Below the pieces are notes generated by a model, which was not told the origin of the DNA, did no database searches, and was given only the letters and a program-made list of their open reading frames with translations. DNA of 64,000 bases from Pyropia yezoensis (Eukaryota > Rhodophyta > Bangiophyceae > Bangiales > Bangiaceae): the NCBI GenBank assembly GCA_009829735.1, contig CM020618.1, forward strand, positions 10,569,119 to 10,633,118. The letters run 5' to 3'. The translations under genes were made by a program, and so were the position numbers. Positions 31,912-41,733 of the stretch are shown here, piece after piece. Numbering within the stretch: the first letter of the stretch is position 1; each line of letters begins with the position of its first letter.

Positions 31912-33219
31912 GCCCGCCGACCGTCTCAGAAGAAATATATCCCAAAGAAAGAGCGACGCCCAAAAAACTATATCTTCCAAAGAAGGAAGCGGCATACCGC
32001 TCTGGAGGCAAGGAGAGACGAAGAAGCGTCGCGCCGCGCTCCCACCGTCACGGCGAGGGCGCGCGCCGGAGGGGAAGGGGAGGACGGAGGCGGGGAGGCG
32101 GGAAGAGGAGGAGGACGACGCCCGCCTCTCCCCGCGCGCGTCGTGCCATAGACTGTGCGCGCGCGCGCGGGCGACGGACTCTCTCCCGCCGGGCCCCTGC
32201 GGCCTCGGGCCCGGGCCCCAGGCCACGATCGATGTGGGCAAGCGGCGCGGGGGGGGGGGGGGGGGGGTGGTGGGGGGGGGGGGGCGTGGCAGGCCGCCCG
32301 CGCACGGGCGCGGCGTCCGACATCCCGGGGGACTTGTCGGAACGATCGGCGTTTCCAGAAGTGTAGCCGCGTCCGACGCCCTTCCGACGTTCGACGTGCA
32401 CCAGTAGCTTTATAATCCATATGCCTTATAATCAACATATAACCCAGCCGGACGTAGTCCAATAACTACTGTACGAGCAGGTTCTATTTCCTGGCCCCCT
32501 CATGCACTAAAATTGTATACTGTACTGAAGTCCAGGGAACTGAAACGCATTACACTGTCACAACTCCCGGGTTACAAAACGACGGGAACGCCTCGGGCTG
32601 GACATTCCCGCGCTCTGTTCCTGTTGTGCAACCCATATCATCGCGCGTCGCATCCCCTTGCTGTTCACCCCTAGCCCATTCCCCTTTCCTTCTCAGCCAC
32701 GTCGCGACGGTCGCACCCGACGGTTGGCACCCGCACGCTGAGCACGTGGCTGTAGGAGCCACGCGCAACAAGGGCTTCTTTGCAACCCTCGTCGTTTTGC
32801 GCGTCGAGTACTTCATACCACCTTCGTGTCGTTGTGATCGGGTGCGCTGGAGCGACGTTCGGTCATATATGGCCTACGGCGGGAGCATAGCCCGCCATTG
32901 GAGGTATGTTCATCTGATGGCGTAATGCTCTCTGCTGGAGACGAGTTTTGTGCTGTCAATCCATTGGTGGGGTGTGTGGGACCCACCAGCTCTGACCGAG
33001 CGTGGTCTTGTACCTAGGCACTCGTTGCACGCTATCTGACGCTAGCCATGACTTCTGTGCACTCACACTCTTTCTCTGGTCGAATGCTGCTTTGTTCAAA
33101 CCTCTGTGCATGCTGCGGTCTCCGACTTCTGTCGAGCAGGCATGCGGCGTCACCATGCACCTGTTGGGTGGGCAACACCTGCATCATTGTGCATTCTTGG
33201 AGCATCTTCGCGGCCAGTA
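31912..33219. other. Left flank of the island, no clear gene
   Basis: The retroelement sequence ends near 31911. What follows is a purine-rich then CpG-rich stretch with uninterrupted G runs of 19 (32249-32267) and 13 bases (32272-32284), then a more AT-rich part (about 32400-32560) and about 650 bp of mixed sequence with only short frames. A near-repeat tatatcccaaag/tatatcttccaaag occurs near 31930-31980. Confidence 0.5.
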
Positions 33220-35940
33220 ATGGATGCTCGAGCCCTTCGTTCTAGTTTTGTGCCTCCCTTTCAAGCACTGGCGGCAAAGACTTCACTCTGGCGACGAAGC
33301 TCTGCGCTGGAGGGCCTCTCATACACTCAAGTTGATTATGCCACTTTTGAGTTCAAGTTTGAGGGTCGTGTACCTGACCAGCCGCCTCACACACGATATG
33401 GCTGGATGCCCAACTCCAACGTGTTCCACACGCGCCTATGCCGTGTGGCTGTCCAGGCATCTAGTCGAGTGCGGTGGCGGACAGGAAGCATCTTGCCAGC
33501 CGGAAGCCGGGAGTGCAAGCACTGCAAGGCAGGGGGCTCTCGGCTACCCCGGTTGGGCACATCTTTCGAGTCGCTGGGTGAAGATCTCTGCTCGACGCGA
33601 CGCACGCCACGCGGTGCTGCAAGTGGGACTCCTGCAGTCATTGCGGGTCTCGCTCTATGGAATTTGGCCTGCTCGCACGACATGGCCCGGCAATCCTCGG
33701 AACCACCCGAGTACGCAGTTCTGCTGGGGTCGTACCCGGACCGGCTGGCCCCAGACCTGCTTGTCAACGTCGATGACAAGGTGGTGGACATCTTCGGCAC
33801 CATTGCCAAGCATTTCGACGTCTCGCTGGGTCCGGGACGCGCTCCCAGTTCGTCTCGGCAGAAGTGCTTCTTCATTCGCGCTGCTCCTGGGCTTGGAAAG
33901 ACCTTCCTTCTGCATGAGATGTGGCGCTGGTGGCTGCAGCGCCGCTCACCTGACGCTGAATTACAAGGAGTCGACGTAGTGTTTCGTGAGCTCGGCCGCA
34001 CAGCAAACGTGCTGGCACGGCAAGCGGAGCTCTTTACTGTTACTTTCAACGGGTGCACGTGTCCCACGACGACCGAGATGGGCTGGAAGGCGGCAGGCAG
34101 CGCCAACCTGTTCGTCAACTTGCGGCTTTGCTACGCGGAGCTTGTCGATCCGTCGATCTCCTACGTTGACTTCGTGGACGCAGTGCATGGAGCCATCCAG
34201 AGCCAGATGCTGACGGAAGGCGATATTGGTGCTGCCGCGGTGGCCATCCTGAAGAACCGCCGCGGGCGTCTTCAGTCAATTCCCATTTTGCTCGTGGACG
34301 AGCTGAGCAAGGTGGCACCATTGTACGTGAACAAACTTGACAACTCGACGCTGGGGACGTACGAGTCCGCTGCCGCGTATGTCCGCTCGTTATGCTGTGT
34401 TCAGTTGCAGACAGTCGGAGGGACGGTGCTGCTGACTTCATTGACCGAAGATCTGGCGGCGGGCGAGACGCGGTCATCCGGGCGCAAGATGGAGTTCGCA
34501 TGCCGGACCAGCTATGCCGCGTCCATGGCCTATCGGCCTGCCGTGGAGCATGGCATCAGTCCCATCACAAAGGATCAGAATGTAGGCTACATGACCGGCA
34601 AGCTTTTGAAGGTTTCTGCGGACAGCTCAACGTCCTTGCCTGGAGGCTTTGTCGACGCGCTTACGCGCCTGTTGGGAGGACATGGCCGCTTTGTCAACCT
34701 CACCATCAGAAACTTACAAGCCTTGTACGAACCTTGGACGCTGCTGCCGTTGGTCCAGTATCTCACCAGACGCGAGTTCAAGGACTGGACCGCCTTTTCC
34801 AACACCATGAGCGATATTGAGTTGGAGAAGCTCGTTGGCAATGCCGTAGCCGCCGCCGGTGAATCCTGCAACCTGGCACCTTTGTTTGACGTGCTTCCTG
34901 GAGGTCTCAACTCCGCCAAGGACATTATTGCCCATGTCGTTCTTGGTGTTGAGGTGCAACCCTCTGACGTTGTGCCCGGCGTGCCGTGTTCAGCTAATGG
35001 TGCTTTCACGACCTGGGACAAAGTCGGTGCCGACGGCATTATTGGTCTGCCGGACAGCAAGAACACCAAGGTGCTGATGGTGGCTTGGTCGCTGCTGTGT
35101 CTTCAGGACCGATTGAAGCGGAATCCGGACCCGTTCTACACTGCGCTCAGGCAGCTGCTTCTTTTCCCCGGGGAGCGGCAGACGGGAGGCTGGCTGGAGA
35201 ACTTTCATCTTAACTGGGAGGTCATGATCTCCCACGCGCGGTCGCTACTGCCGGCGTCCTATGCCTGCGTCAGCATTAAGAAGCTACTTTGCTCTTCCGC
35301 GCCAGGTGCTTACATCGGCAGCAGCCATCTTGTGAACGACGTCAAGGTAGATGCCTCTCGTGCGCGGATGATGGGAGTGCGCCCTGCTGTGCTCGACGAC
35401 CTCTTAAGAGTCGAGCCTAATGAACGAGGTATGCTCTATGACTCTGTTTACAAGCTCAGCACGTCAAACTCTAGACCGGGGACAGCTGTTGATGCGGCTG
35501 TCTTCTTCCGTTTGGCGCAAGACTTCGTCCACCCGCACACCAAGATGGTGCTGGCAGAAAGCACATCGCTGCTGGTAATCTACCAGATCAAAGACACCTC
35601 CGCAGACTCGAGTGTCCCATCTTCGGCCAAGGACGTCACTGATAACCTCAGCCACATCCGGTCTGTTGTTGGCGAGCATCACTGGGAGGAGTGGAAGGAC
35701 TGCATCGTGTACGTGCTGATTGACCGCCGCCTAGGGAGGCTGTTCTTGTCGAACGCTGATTCCTCGGTCTTGTTCCGAGAATCTGAAATGGGCAAGAAGT
35801 GCGTACTGCTCACCGGTGATGATCTTCCGGGGCTGTTCAGCACGTCTCTCCACGACCTCCTCTGTGCTATGGAGTACATGAGCGACGGTGTTGTAAGTGA
35901 TCCGAGTGTGTTCATCAAGACGGAGAATAAGAAGGTCTGA
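33220..35940 (+). CDS. Crinkler/RHS-like P-loop NTPase with a PD-(D/E)xK-type nuclease end
   Basis: The protein has 906 residues from ATG 33220. An earlier ATG at about 33141 and a later one at 33682 (MARQSSEPPEYAVLLGSYPD) are possible; recognisable similarity starts near the latter. The Walker A motif APGLGKT has its Lys at residue 227 and the Walker B motif ILLVDELSK has Asp-Glu at 360-361. A long helical region with repeated hydrophobic segments follows. The C-terminal part has VDAAVFFRL (Asp 758) and LLVIYQIKDT (Gln 789, Lys 791), the spacing expected of a restriction-endonuclease-like fold with a Q-x-K variant of the E-x-K motif. NTPase plus REase-type nuclease is the layout of the Crinkler/RHS superfamily known from oomycetes, chytrids, kinetoplastids and some algae. 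The frame is intact and without low-complexity insertions, so it is probably a functional host or island gene. The assignment rests on layout and motifs only. Confidence 0.6.
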   Translation: MDARALRSSFVPPFQALAAKTSLWRRSSALEGLSYTQVDYATFEFKFEGRVPDQPPHTRYGWMPNSNVFHTRLCRVAVQASSRVRWRTGSILPAGSRECKHCKAGGSRLPRLGTSFESLGEDLCSTRRTPRGAASGTPAVIAGLALWNLACSHDMARQSSEPPEYAVLLGSYPDRLAPDLLVNVDDKVVDIFGTIAKHFDVSLGPGRAPSSSRQKCFFIRAAPGLGKTFLLHEMWRWWLQRRSPDAELQGVDVVFRELGRTANVLARQAELFTVTFNGCTCPTTTEMGWKAAGSANLFVNLRLCYAELVDPSISYVDFVDAVHGAIQSQMLTEGDIGAAAVAILKNRRGRLQSIPILLVDELSKVAPLYVNKLDNSTLGTYESAAAYVRSLCCVQLQTVGGTVLLTSLTEDLAAGETRSSGRKMEFACRTSYAASMAYRPAVEHGISPITKDQNVGYMTGKLLKVSADSSTSLPGGFVDALTRLLGGHGRFVNLTIRNLQALYEPWTLLPLVQYLTRREFKDWTAFSNTMSDIELEKLVGNAVAAAGESCNLAPLFDVLPGGLNSAKDIIAHVVLGVEVQPSDVVPGVPCSANGAFTTWDKVGADGIIGLPDSKNTKVLMVAWSLLCLQDRLKRNPDPFYTALRQLLLFPGERQTGGWLENFHLNWEVMISHARSLLPASYACVSIKKLLCSSAPGAYIGSSHLVNDVKVDASRARMMGVRPAVLDDLLRVEPNERGMLYDSVYKLSTSNSRPGTAVDAAVFFRLAQDFVHPHTKMVLAESTSLLVIYQIKDTSADSSVPSSAKDVTDNLSHIRSVVGEHHWEEWKDCIVYVLIDRRLGRLFLSNADSSVLFRESEMGKKCVLLTGDDLPGLFSTSLHDLLCAMEYMSDGVVSDPSVFIKTENKKV

Positions 35941-38790
35941 CTGATAAGGGAAGTGCTTACGGTGGGTGCCTGCTTCCGCTTGGGAGCTGGCTAAGAGCCG
36001 CTCCCGGTCGACGAGTGCCACGGGGCGGTCGAGGAGGGGCGAACCGGCGGCCACTGGAAGCTTTGGGTGAGGAGGCGGTGCGACGGACGTGGTACGAACG
36101 CCAGCTCCAGCTTGCCTTTCGCCGACCGCGCTCGTTGCAGTTCATCCAGGTGGATGCGAGGAGGGCTGCTGAGCAACGGCGTCGAGTCCCTGGCGCATGC
36201 TGATACCACAGCGCCCGGCGACAACTCCGGACGGGCATTCACCCTTCATAAGCACGGAGGGGGGAGACGAAGCAGGTTGGCTTGCTCTCCCGGCGCTAGG
36301 AGCCTTGTCATTACAATGAGCAGTGAGGGCCGGTCATGAGGTGGGCGCGTTTTGACAAGTGCGAGTCGATCGTCGACGCCGTGGCCATTACCGCTGGCGT
36401 GTCTGTGTTATTGTCGTAGCGGCTCGTCGGCGACGCAACTCTACGCCTTGTCACCGCCGTTAAGGACGTCAGCCGTGATGAAGTAGCCAAGGCCGCGGAC
36501 GCCTTGCTAGCGGACACCCCGCGTCCCCGCACCCGCTCCGGCCGCCAACGAGTGTCATGTGATCGAAGCTCCCAGTGCAAGCTGGTTGCCTGCCTGCTCA
36601 CAGCGGAGGCGCCGATGGTGACCGCGACCTGTTCCCTAATTAGGCCCCTTTGTGGTCTGTGCAGTCGGGCCAGGAAATGCTTCTGGTGGCAACGGCTGAT
36701 GAGGGGGGGGGCGGGAGTGGATACATTCCGCGCAAGTCCATCGCTTAGGTACTGGCGACGTCATCGGCTGCGGCAATGGTCGAGGTCTGCCCTGCCAGTG
36801 GGCGGGGCGTGATGCGGGGGGGGGGGGGGGGAGCCACGAGGATTGTGGTCACCAACGCGGGAGTGCAGACGGCCGCCACCCACCAAGGCGCGCCCGACGC
36901 TGCAGGTGATTCTTTCCTGGCGAAGTCGTCAACAGGGCCGGCATCGCAGACGGGGTTCCAGGACTGGCACAAGGGCAATGTGGTTCACGACGCTTTCCCC
37001 CCTGGCAAAGAGGGCCCATCGCAGGGGTTGTCAATCGTACCGTCATGTGGCGTATTACGCACGTCTTTTCAATAGCGTATGACGCCCGCTGGCGGCCACT
37101 CGCTGCTGCGGGCCGCGAAGGCCCCCGTTCACGGTCGCCCCTGGCTGTTGGACGGCGGGTGCCCCCGCTGCCGTGCAGCTGCTGGATGGGGGCGCCCGCT
37201 GGCGGGCTGGGGCGCCCGCTGGCGGCCGGGCGCGGCTGCTGGCCGGATAGGGCCCCTGCTGGAGGCCGCGCGCGGCTTCTGAGCGGCGTGGGCCTCCGCT
37301 CCCGCGCGGCGGTGGCTCCTGGTGGGACCGCACTAGCCGCAGGGGTGGACGGCGGGGGCGATGGCCCGCGCGCAGCGGCCGCTCGGCCGCTGCGCGCCGA
37401 AGGCGGCGCGGCGTGGCTGCTGCTGCCCCCGCTACTACCACAGCCGCCGCGGTTGTCGCCGCGGTCGCTGCTGCGGTCGCTGCTGCTGCCACCGCCGCTG
37501 CCGCCTTGGCTCCCGCCGCCACCACCGCCGCTGCCAGAACCGCTGCTGGGACCGCTGCGGCCGGCACCGGCACAATTACGACAACCGCTACCGCCGCCGC
37601 CGCCGCCGCTGCCGCCGCCGCCGATTGACCGTCGACCCCCCCCCGAAACGCTCCTGGGATGGCGATCCCGCCGCCGCCGCCGTCACGAGGTGCCCGCCGG
37701 CACGCAGGGTCGGCAGCGGGCACATGGGCCGGACGGCCCGGCCCATCGATCTGGCGGATATTTGGGTCTATTGGTGGCGGATCGGGTGCCCACAGGATTC
37801 GCGGCCCCAGCTCAGGGTGCACTGTCTGCGACCCTGGAAAGGACCAGCGACCCTCTGGCGGCCCCCCTTCCCAAGGGGTCCATCATGGCCACAGCCCGAG
37901 TCAGCCATCGTCGTGGCGCCCGTCGTCCCGGTCCACGCTGATTCTCACCCTGCCCTGCCTGCGCCCGTTCCGCTACAGGCATCACCGCCCCCCGCCCCCC
38001 TCCGCTGACGTTTTCTGGTGTCAGACCGTGTGGGCCCCCGCGCCGTCCCTTGCCTTGGCCCCGCGGTTCTCGCCCAACGCTCCCCGGCTGCTGGTGACTG
38101 GGCGTCGGTGCCGTCGGGGTGCACCCGCCCCCCGCTACCATCCTACCGGCTGGGCGCCGCCCCCCGCTTCCTGTTGGTGCTTGCTCCGCTTGGATCGCGC
38201 CGGCCTTCCCCGGCGGCTGGTGTTTGGACGCCGGCGCCGACGGGGCGCACTCGCCATCCCCCTGCCATGCTACCGTCTGGGCGCCGCCCCCCTCTGCCTG
38301 TCAACGCTCGCCCCGCGGGGATCGCGTCGACCTTCCCCGGCGACTAGTGGCTAGGCGCCGGCGCCGGAGAGACGCACCGGACCCTCTCCGTACCATTCTA
38401 CCGGCTGGGCGCCACCTCCCGCTTCTTTTCGACGCTTGGTCACGCGGGTCTCGCGCCAATGCTCGCCGGTTGCTGCCAGTTTGTCACCCTGTCCCTCCGC
38501 CACCATCCTGCTGCCGTGCCGCCGCCCAGTGACGAGCTGCTGCGATTGAGTGGCGCGGCTCTGGGTCTGCTTGCTTGCGGCGGTGCACTTGACGCTGCTG
38601 CCGGCCTGCTACGGGCTCCAATTGCGCCGCCGTTGTGGGGTGGGCATTGCCCCGAGGAGGACAAGTGCAACCATCTGTTCGACCCGCTCTGCTGGCCGTG
38701 GTGACTGTGGTGCGAGGGGGAACCGGGCACTGCTCCGCGATCCAACGGGCCGATCCTGTCGGCAGTGCCTGCTACTAACTGTGGGACGCC
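35941..38790. other. Intergenic part of the island, GC-rich repeats
   Basis: There is no AATAAA close behind the NTPase gene. A short frame at about 36015-36203 (LGEEAVRRTWYERQLQLAF) might be a gene relic. A G run of 16 bases sits at 36816-36831. From 37080 to 38000 the DNA is GCC/CCG-rich with Pro/Ala/Arg frames on both strands, and 38030-38480 is a minisatellite. I see no convincing gene. Confidence 0.5.
38030..38480. repeat. Minisatellite with a period of about 127 bp, 3-4 copies
   Basis: The landmark ccg(g/t)ctgggcgccgcc recurs at 38146, 38273 and 38401 (as gccacc), each 127-128 bp apart. Between them ggcgccggcgccg and ttccccggcg recur at the same spacing. Copies differ by substitutions and short indels, so the array is not young. 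Confidence 0.8.
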
Positions 38791-41700
38791 ATGGTTCCCG
38801 TTCCCAAGACAGCGCAGCGGGCGCCTCGTTTCCGGGCGCTGCTGCGCGTGCTGCTGGGTGTATCAGCCCTTCCAGCGGACGTTGACGTTCTGGTGGGCAC
38901 GCTCTTTGCGACCATGTACCAGCTGGAGGAACGCTGCCCATCACTGTGCTGCCACTTCCACATGTCGGGGGTCTCGGCGGCCACGGGGAAGTCTTTCTTT
39001 GTCATTCTTTATGACGCAGCCTTGGCGGTCCACGATGAAGCCAAGCGGGTGATCCAGACTGTGTACACCCATCTTCATGCGCAGCTGTCGATGACGACGA
39101 CAGCCGCGATCTTGAGGCGGTCCTTGTGCGGGTCCGGGGAAGCCGAGCCTGGGGTGCCTGCGGATCGCATCGCGTCCGCTGCGACACCAGCTGCCACTGC
39201 CCTGAGCGCTGCGGTCGCTGAGGGTGACTTACCAGCAACCGGCGGCAGTGACTCAGGTGTGAAGCGGAAGGAGCCGCCCGAGCAAGACGGTGGTGCTCGG
39301 CCTCGCAACGCTGGTGCTCCTAGTCCTGAAGCTCTCCCTGCTCCTCCCTCTACAGGTGATCATCCAACTCCTGCTGCGCCTCTCCCCGCTGCGGATGCGA
39401 CCCTTCTCCCGGCCACCGCCCCAACTCCCCCACTCGATCCTACTAGTACATTCTTTGAGAAGCCCGATGTGTACTTCCCAAGTGACGCCGCCATCTGGTG
39501 CATGGAGGCACTCTTCACTGTCTCCGTCAAGGGCTGGGTCGGGCCCGTGCGAGACACTATGAAGGTCGTGCGCACCGCGCTGCTCCACAAGTACGGCATG
39601 TCGTGCCGAGCATTCATGCAAGGAAAGCTGCCATGGTGGCCGGTGGACGTGCACAACACCATTGAGTCGGACGATCTCGGCGGCACGCCCAAGTGCATGC
39701 ACTTCCCGTACCCCGTGGCCGTCCAGCGTCGGCACCTTCCGACGGGCGAGAGGACGCGGAACGCGGACGACGTTGAAGAGGCAATGGTGACGCTAACTGA
39801 GATTGGCACAACCAAGACGCCCGACTTTCACCTGATCGTGGCCGTGCTGCTTCTCCTGTTTGACAAGGAGGTGAGCGGGAGGGTGGCCATCCTCGATCGG
39901 CTGGAAACGTTTGGGATCGAGATCGACCCGAGCATCAGCATGGTGCCGGACGAGACTATGGAGGGCGTGACGATGGACGACCCGCTCCTGAAAGACTCTT
40001 TGGGGCTGGCAGCCGGCACGCCGCTCCCTTCTTCTCCACCATCCAGCCCTCCTGCCACGCCTTCTCCCGGGTGCTCACGGGGCGCCGACGGCTCCAAGAC
40101 CGATGGACCGTCAGCTGTGGCCCTCGCACGGATTGCGGCTCGACGAGCAGCTGGAGCCGCCAGCGGAGAAGCGGCGGCAGCTCAGCGCCTCATCAAGGCG
40201 AAAGCGGCAGCTGCGCGGGAGTCTTTGAAGAGGAAGGGCAGCCCGCCTGCGCCGCCCTCTGCAAAGAAATCCAAGAGCCAATCGCGGCGGGACGCGCTGG
40301 ACCTGCTCCTGCCAATGCTCGACCCCTCCGATGACGTCGTGCGGTTGTCTTTGCATGTCGAGGCGGAAATGCTCCCGCAACACACCTACCTGTTATTGGC
40401 CACGAACTGGAGCCCCCCCGACGTGCTCAACGTGGACAATGAGGCTGAGATTGAGGTCGTGCCGTCAGCGGAATGGCATGCGTTCTCTAAGAGCCAAGAG
40501 GGTCTGGAGAGAGTGCTTGACGAGACTGTGGTCCGGTCCGCGCGCAAGAAGCTGATGGAGAAGGCTGCCGAGATGCGAGCCGGCGGCGAGGTGGACGTTG
40601 ACTCGGAGTGCCCGGTTGCCGCTAAGGTCAACATGACGGGAAAGGACGGTGCCATGCGGGTGTCGATGGCGACGCTTGTCGCCATGGGCGGCCTGCACAT
40701 CGCAGCCGAGCGGCTGCAAGCCTTTCGCGGCGTCGTTTCTTGGTTGCAGGAGGCAGCCGGCATGTACAACAACCGCGTGCCGACGTTCTACGGTGACAAG
40801 TCGTCGACAATAGGCGACCTCGGGACGGAAATTATGGAGGTAGTGCTGAAGAGCAGCCCGACGACGGTCGTCTGGCGCACTGACGTGCAGGCATTAGACG
40901 ACCCCGGTGAGGATTCTTCCTTGTCAGCCAGCAGGCTCGTGGCGAACATGGGCAGTACCTGGATGACGGACGACTTTGTCGCGGTCAACCAGACCATCCT
41001 CAGACGCTGGGTGAAGGTCAACAAGCCTCATTCGTACGCATTGCCCTGCTCTTTCTTTGTCCTTCTATTGCTGCCGCCACGTGGTCCAGCGCATACGGCG
41101 GCTGTGACGGCCGCCGTTAACGCAGCTGCTGACGAGGCTTTTCGCTTGGCGGGCGTTGTGCAGCAGTTGGCTGGTGTTTCCAACATTAAGAACTCACACT
41201 GGGTTGCGTACGCGGTGCACCTGCCAAGCAAGACGGTGACGCAGTACGACTCCGACTCGCACTTCGCCGGCCTGCAGGCGGATGTCTCTGAGGCGCTCGC
41301 GCGCGTCAAGGCCATGGGGCGTCGCCTGCGCACGCTGGTCGACGCGGCCGCCGTAGCTGCGCAGGACAAGGAGGGAGCTCCGGCGGGTGGCGTGGCTGCT
41401 AGCGGAGACGGGGGTGAGGGAGGGGAGGGCGCGGAGGACAAGTCTGCAGCTGGAGGTAAGAAGGCTTGGTCACAAAAGAAGGTGAGAGCTCCTGTCCAGA
41501 CGGACACAACAAGCTGTGGGGCATTTGCTTTCTCTTTTGTTTGGCACACCCTACGTGAGGAGAAGTCCAAAGTGCAAGCAGGAGATGCGGCTGCGGTGCG
41601 CTTGGAAATGGTTGCATCTGTTGTACGTGACGGCCTGATACAAGAGGAGGAGTTAGCGGCGCGGTCAGCGCGGGCTGCAGCCGACGCGATGATGGCATAG
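38791..41700 (+). CDS. Ulp1/SENP-like C48 cysteine protease domain protein, 969 residues
   Basis: The frame starts at ATG 38791 and ends at 41700, with a poly(A) signal 28 bp on. The last 230 residues carry the catalytic layout of the Ulp1/SENP (C48) family, which cleaves SUMO or related modifiers: TWMTDDFVAV (substrate-entry part), NSHWVAYAVHL with His 803, TQYDSDSHF with Asp 820, and VQTDTTSCGAF with oxyanion Gln 903 and nucleophile Cys 909. About 60 residues of Ala/Gly/Glu-rich low complexity separate Asp from Gln, longer than is usual. The N-terminal two thirds are not recognised: a folded-looking part (1-110), a Pro/Ala linker, a second part (about 225-410), an Ala/Arg/Lys-rich basic stretch (SLKRKGSPPAPPSAKKSKSQ) likely to act as a nuclear signal, and a helical region. 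Ulp1 domains occur both in host enzymes and in transposons, and neither origin is proven here. Confidence 0.7.
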   Translation: MVPVPKTAQRAPRFRALLRVLLGVSALPADVDVLVGTLFATMYQLEERCPSLCCHFHMSGVSAATGKSFFVILYDAALAVHDEAKRVIQTVYTHLHAQLSMTTTAAILRRSLCGSGEAEPGVPADRIASAATPAATALSAAVAEGDLPATGGSDSGVKRKEPPEQDGGARPRNAGAPSPEALPAPPSTGDHPTPAAPLPAADATLLPATAPTPPLDPTSTFFEKPDVYFPSDAAIWCMEALFTVSVKGWVGPVRDTMKVVRTALLHKYGMSCRAFMQGKLPWWPVDVHNTIESDDLGGTPKCMHFPYPVAVQRRHLPTGERTRNADDVEEAMVTLTEIGTTKTPDFHLIVAVLLLLFDKEVSGRVAILDRLETFGIEIDPSISMVPDETMEGVTMDDPLLKDSLGLAAGTPLPSSPPSSPPATPSPGCSRGADGSKTDGPSAVALARIAARRAAGAASGEAAAAQRLIKAKAAAARESLKRKGSPPAPPSAKKSKSQSRRDALDLLLPMLDPSDDVVRLSLHVEAEMLPQHTYLLLATNWSPPDVLNVDNEAEIEVVPSAEWHAFSKSQEGLERVLDETVVRSARKKLMEKAAEMRAGGEVDVDSECPVAAKVNMTGKDGAMRVSMATLVAMGGLHIAAERLQAFRGVVSWLQEAAGMYNNRVPTFYGDKSSTIGDLGTEIMEVVLKSSPTTVVWRTDVQALDDPGEDSSLSASRLVANMGSTWMTDDFVAVNQTILRRWVKVNKPHSYALPCSFFVLLLLPPRGPAHTAAVTAAVNAAADEAFRLAGVVQQLAGVSNIKNSHWVAYAVHLPSKTVTQYDSDSHFAGLQADVSEALARVKAMGRRLRTLVDAAAVAAQDKEGAPAGGVAASGDGGEGGEGAEDKSAAGGKKAWSQKKVRAPVQTDTTSCGAFAFSFVWHTLREEKSKVQAGDAAAVRLEMVASVVRDGLIQEEELAARSARAAADAMMA

Positions 41701-41727
41701 ACCAGTGACACGTTACTCAAAGCTAAC

Positions 41728-41733
41728 AATAAA
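41728..41733 (+). terminator. AATAAA poly(A) signal of the Ulp1-like gene
   Basis: A canonical AATAAA lies 28 bp past the stop codon, which supports expression as a normal eukaryotic mRNA. Confidence 0.6.

Noticed and set aside
37045-38008. Pro/Leu/Ala-rich frames of up to 298 codons
   Set aside because: Low complexity from GCC/CCG repeats, open on both strands, no recognisable start or domain.
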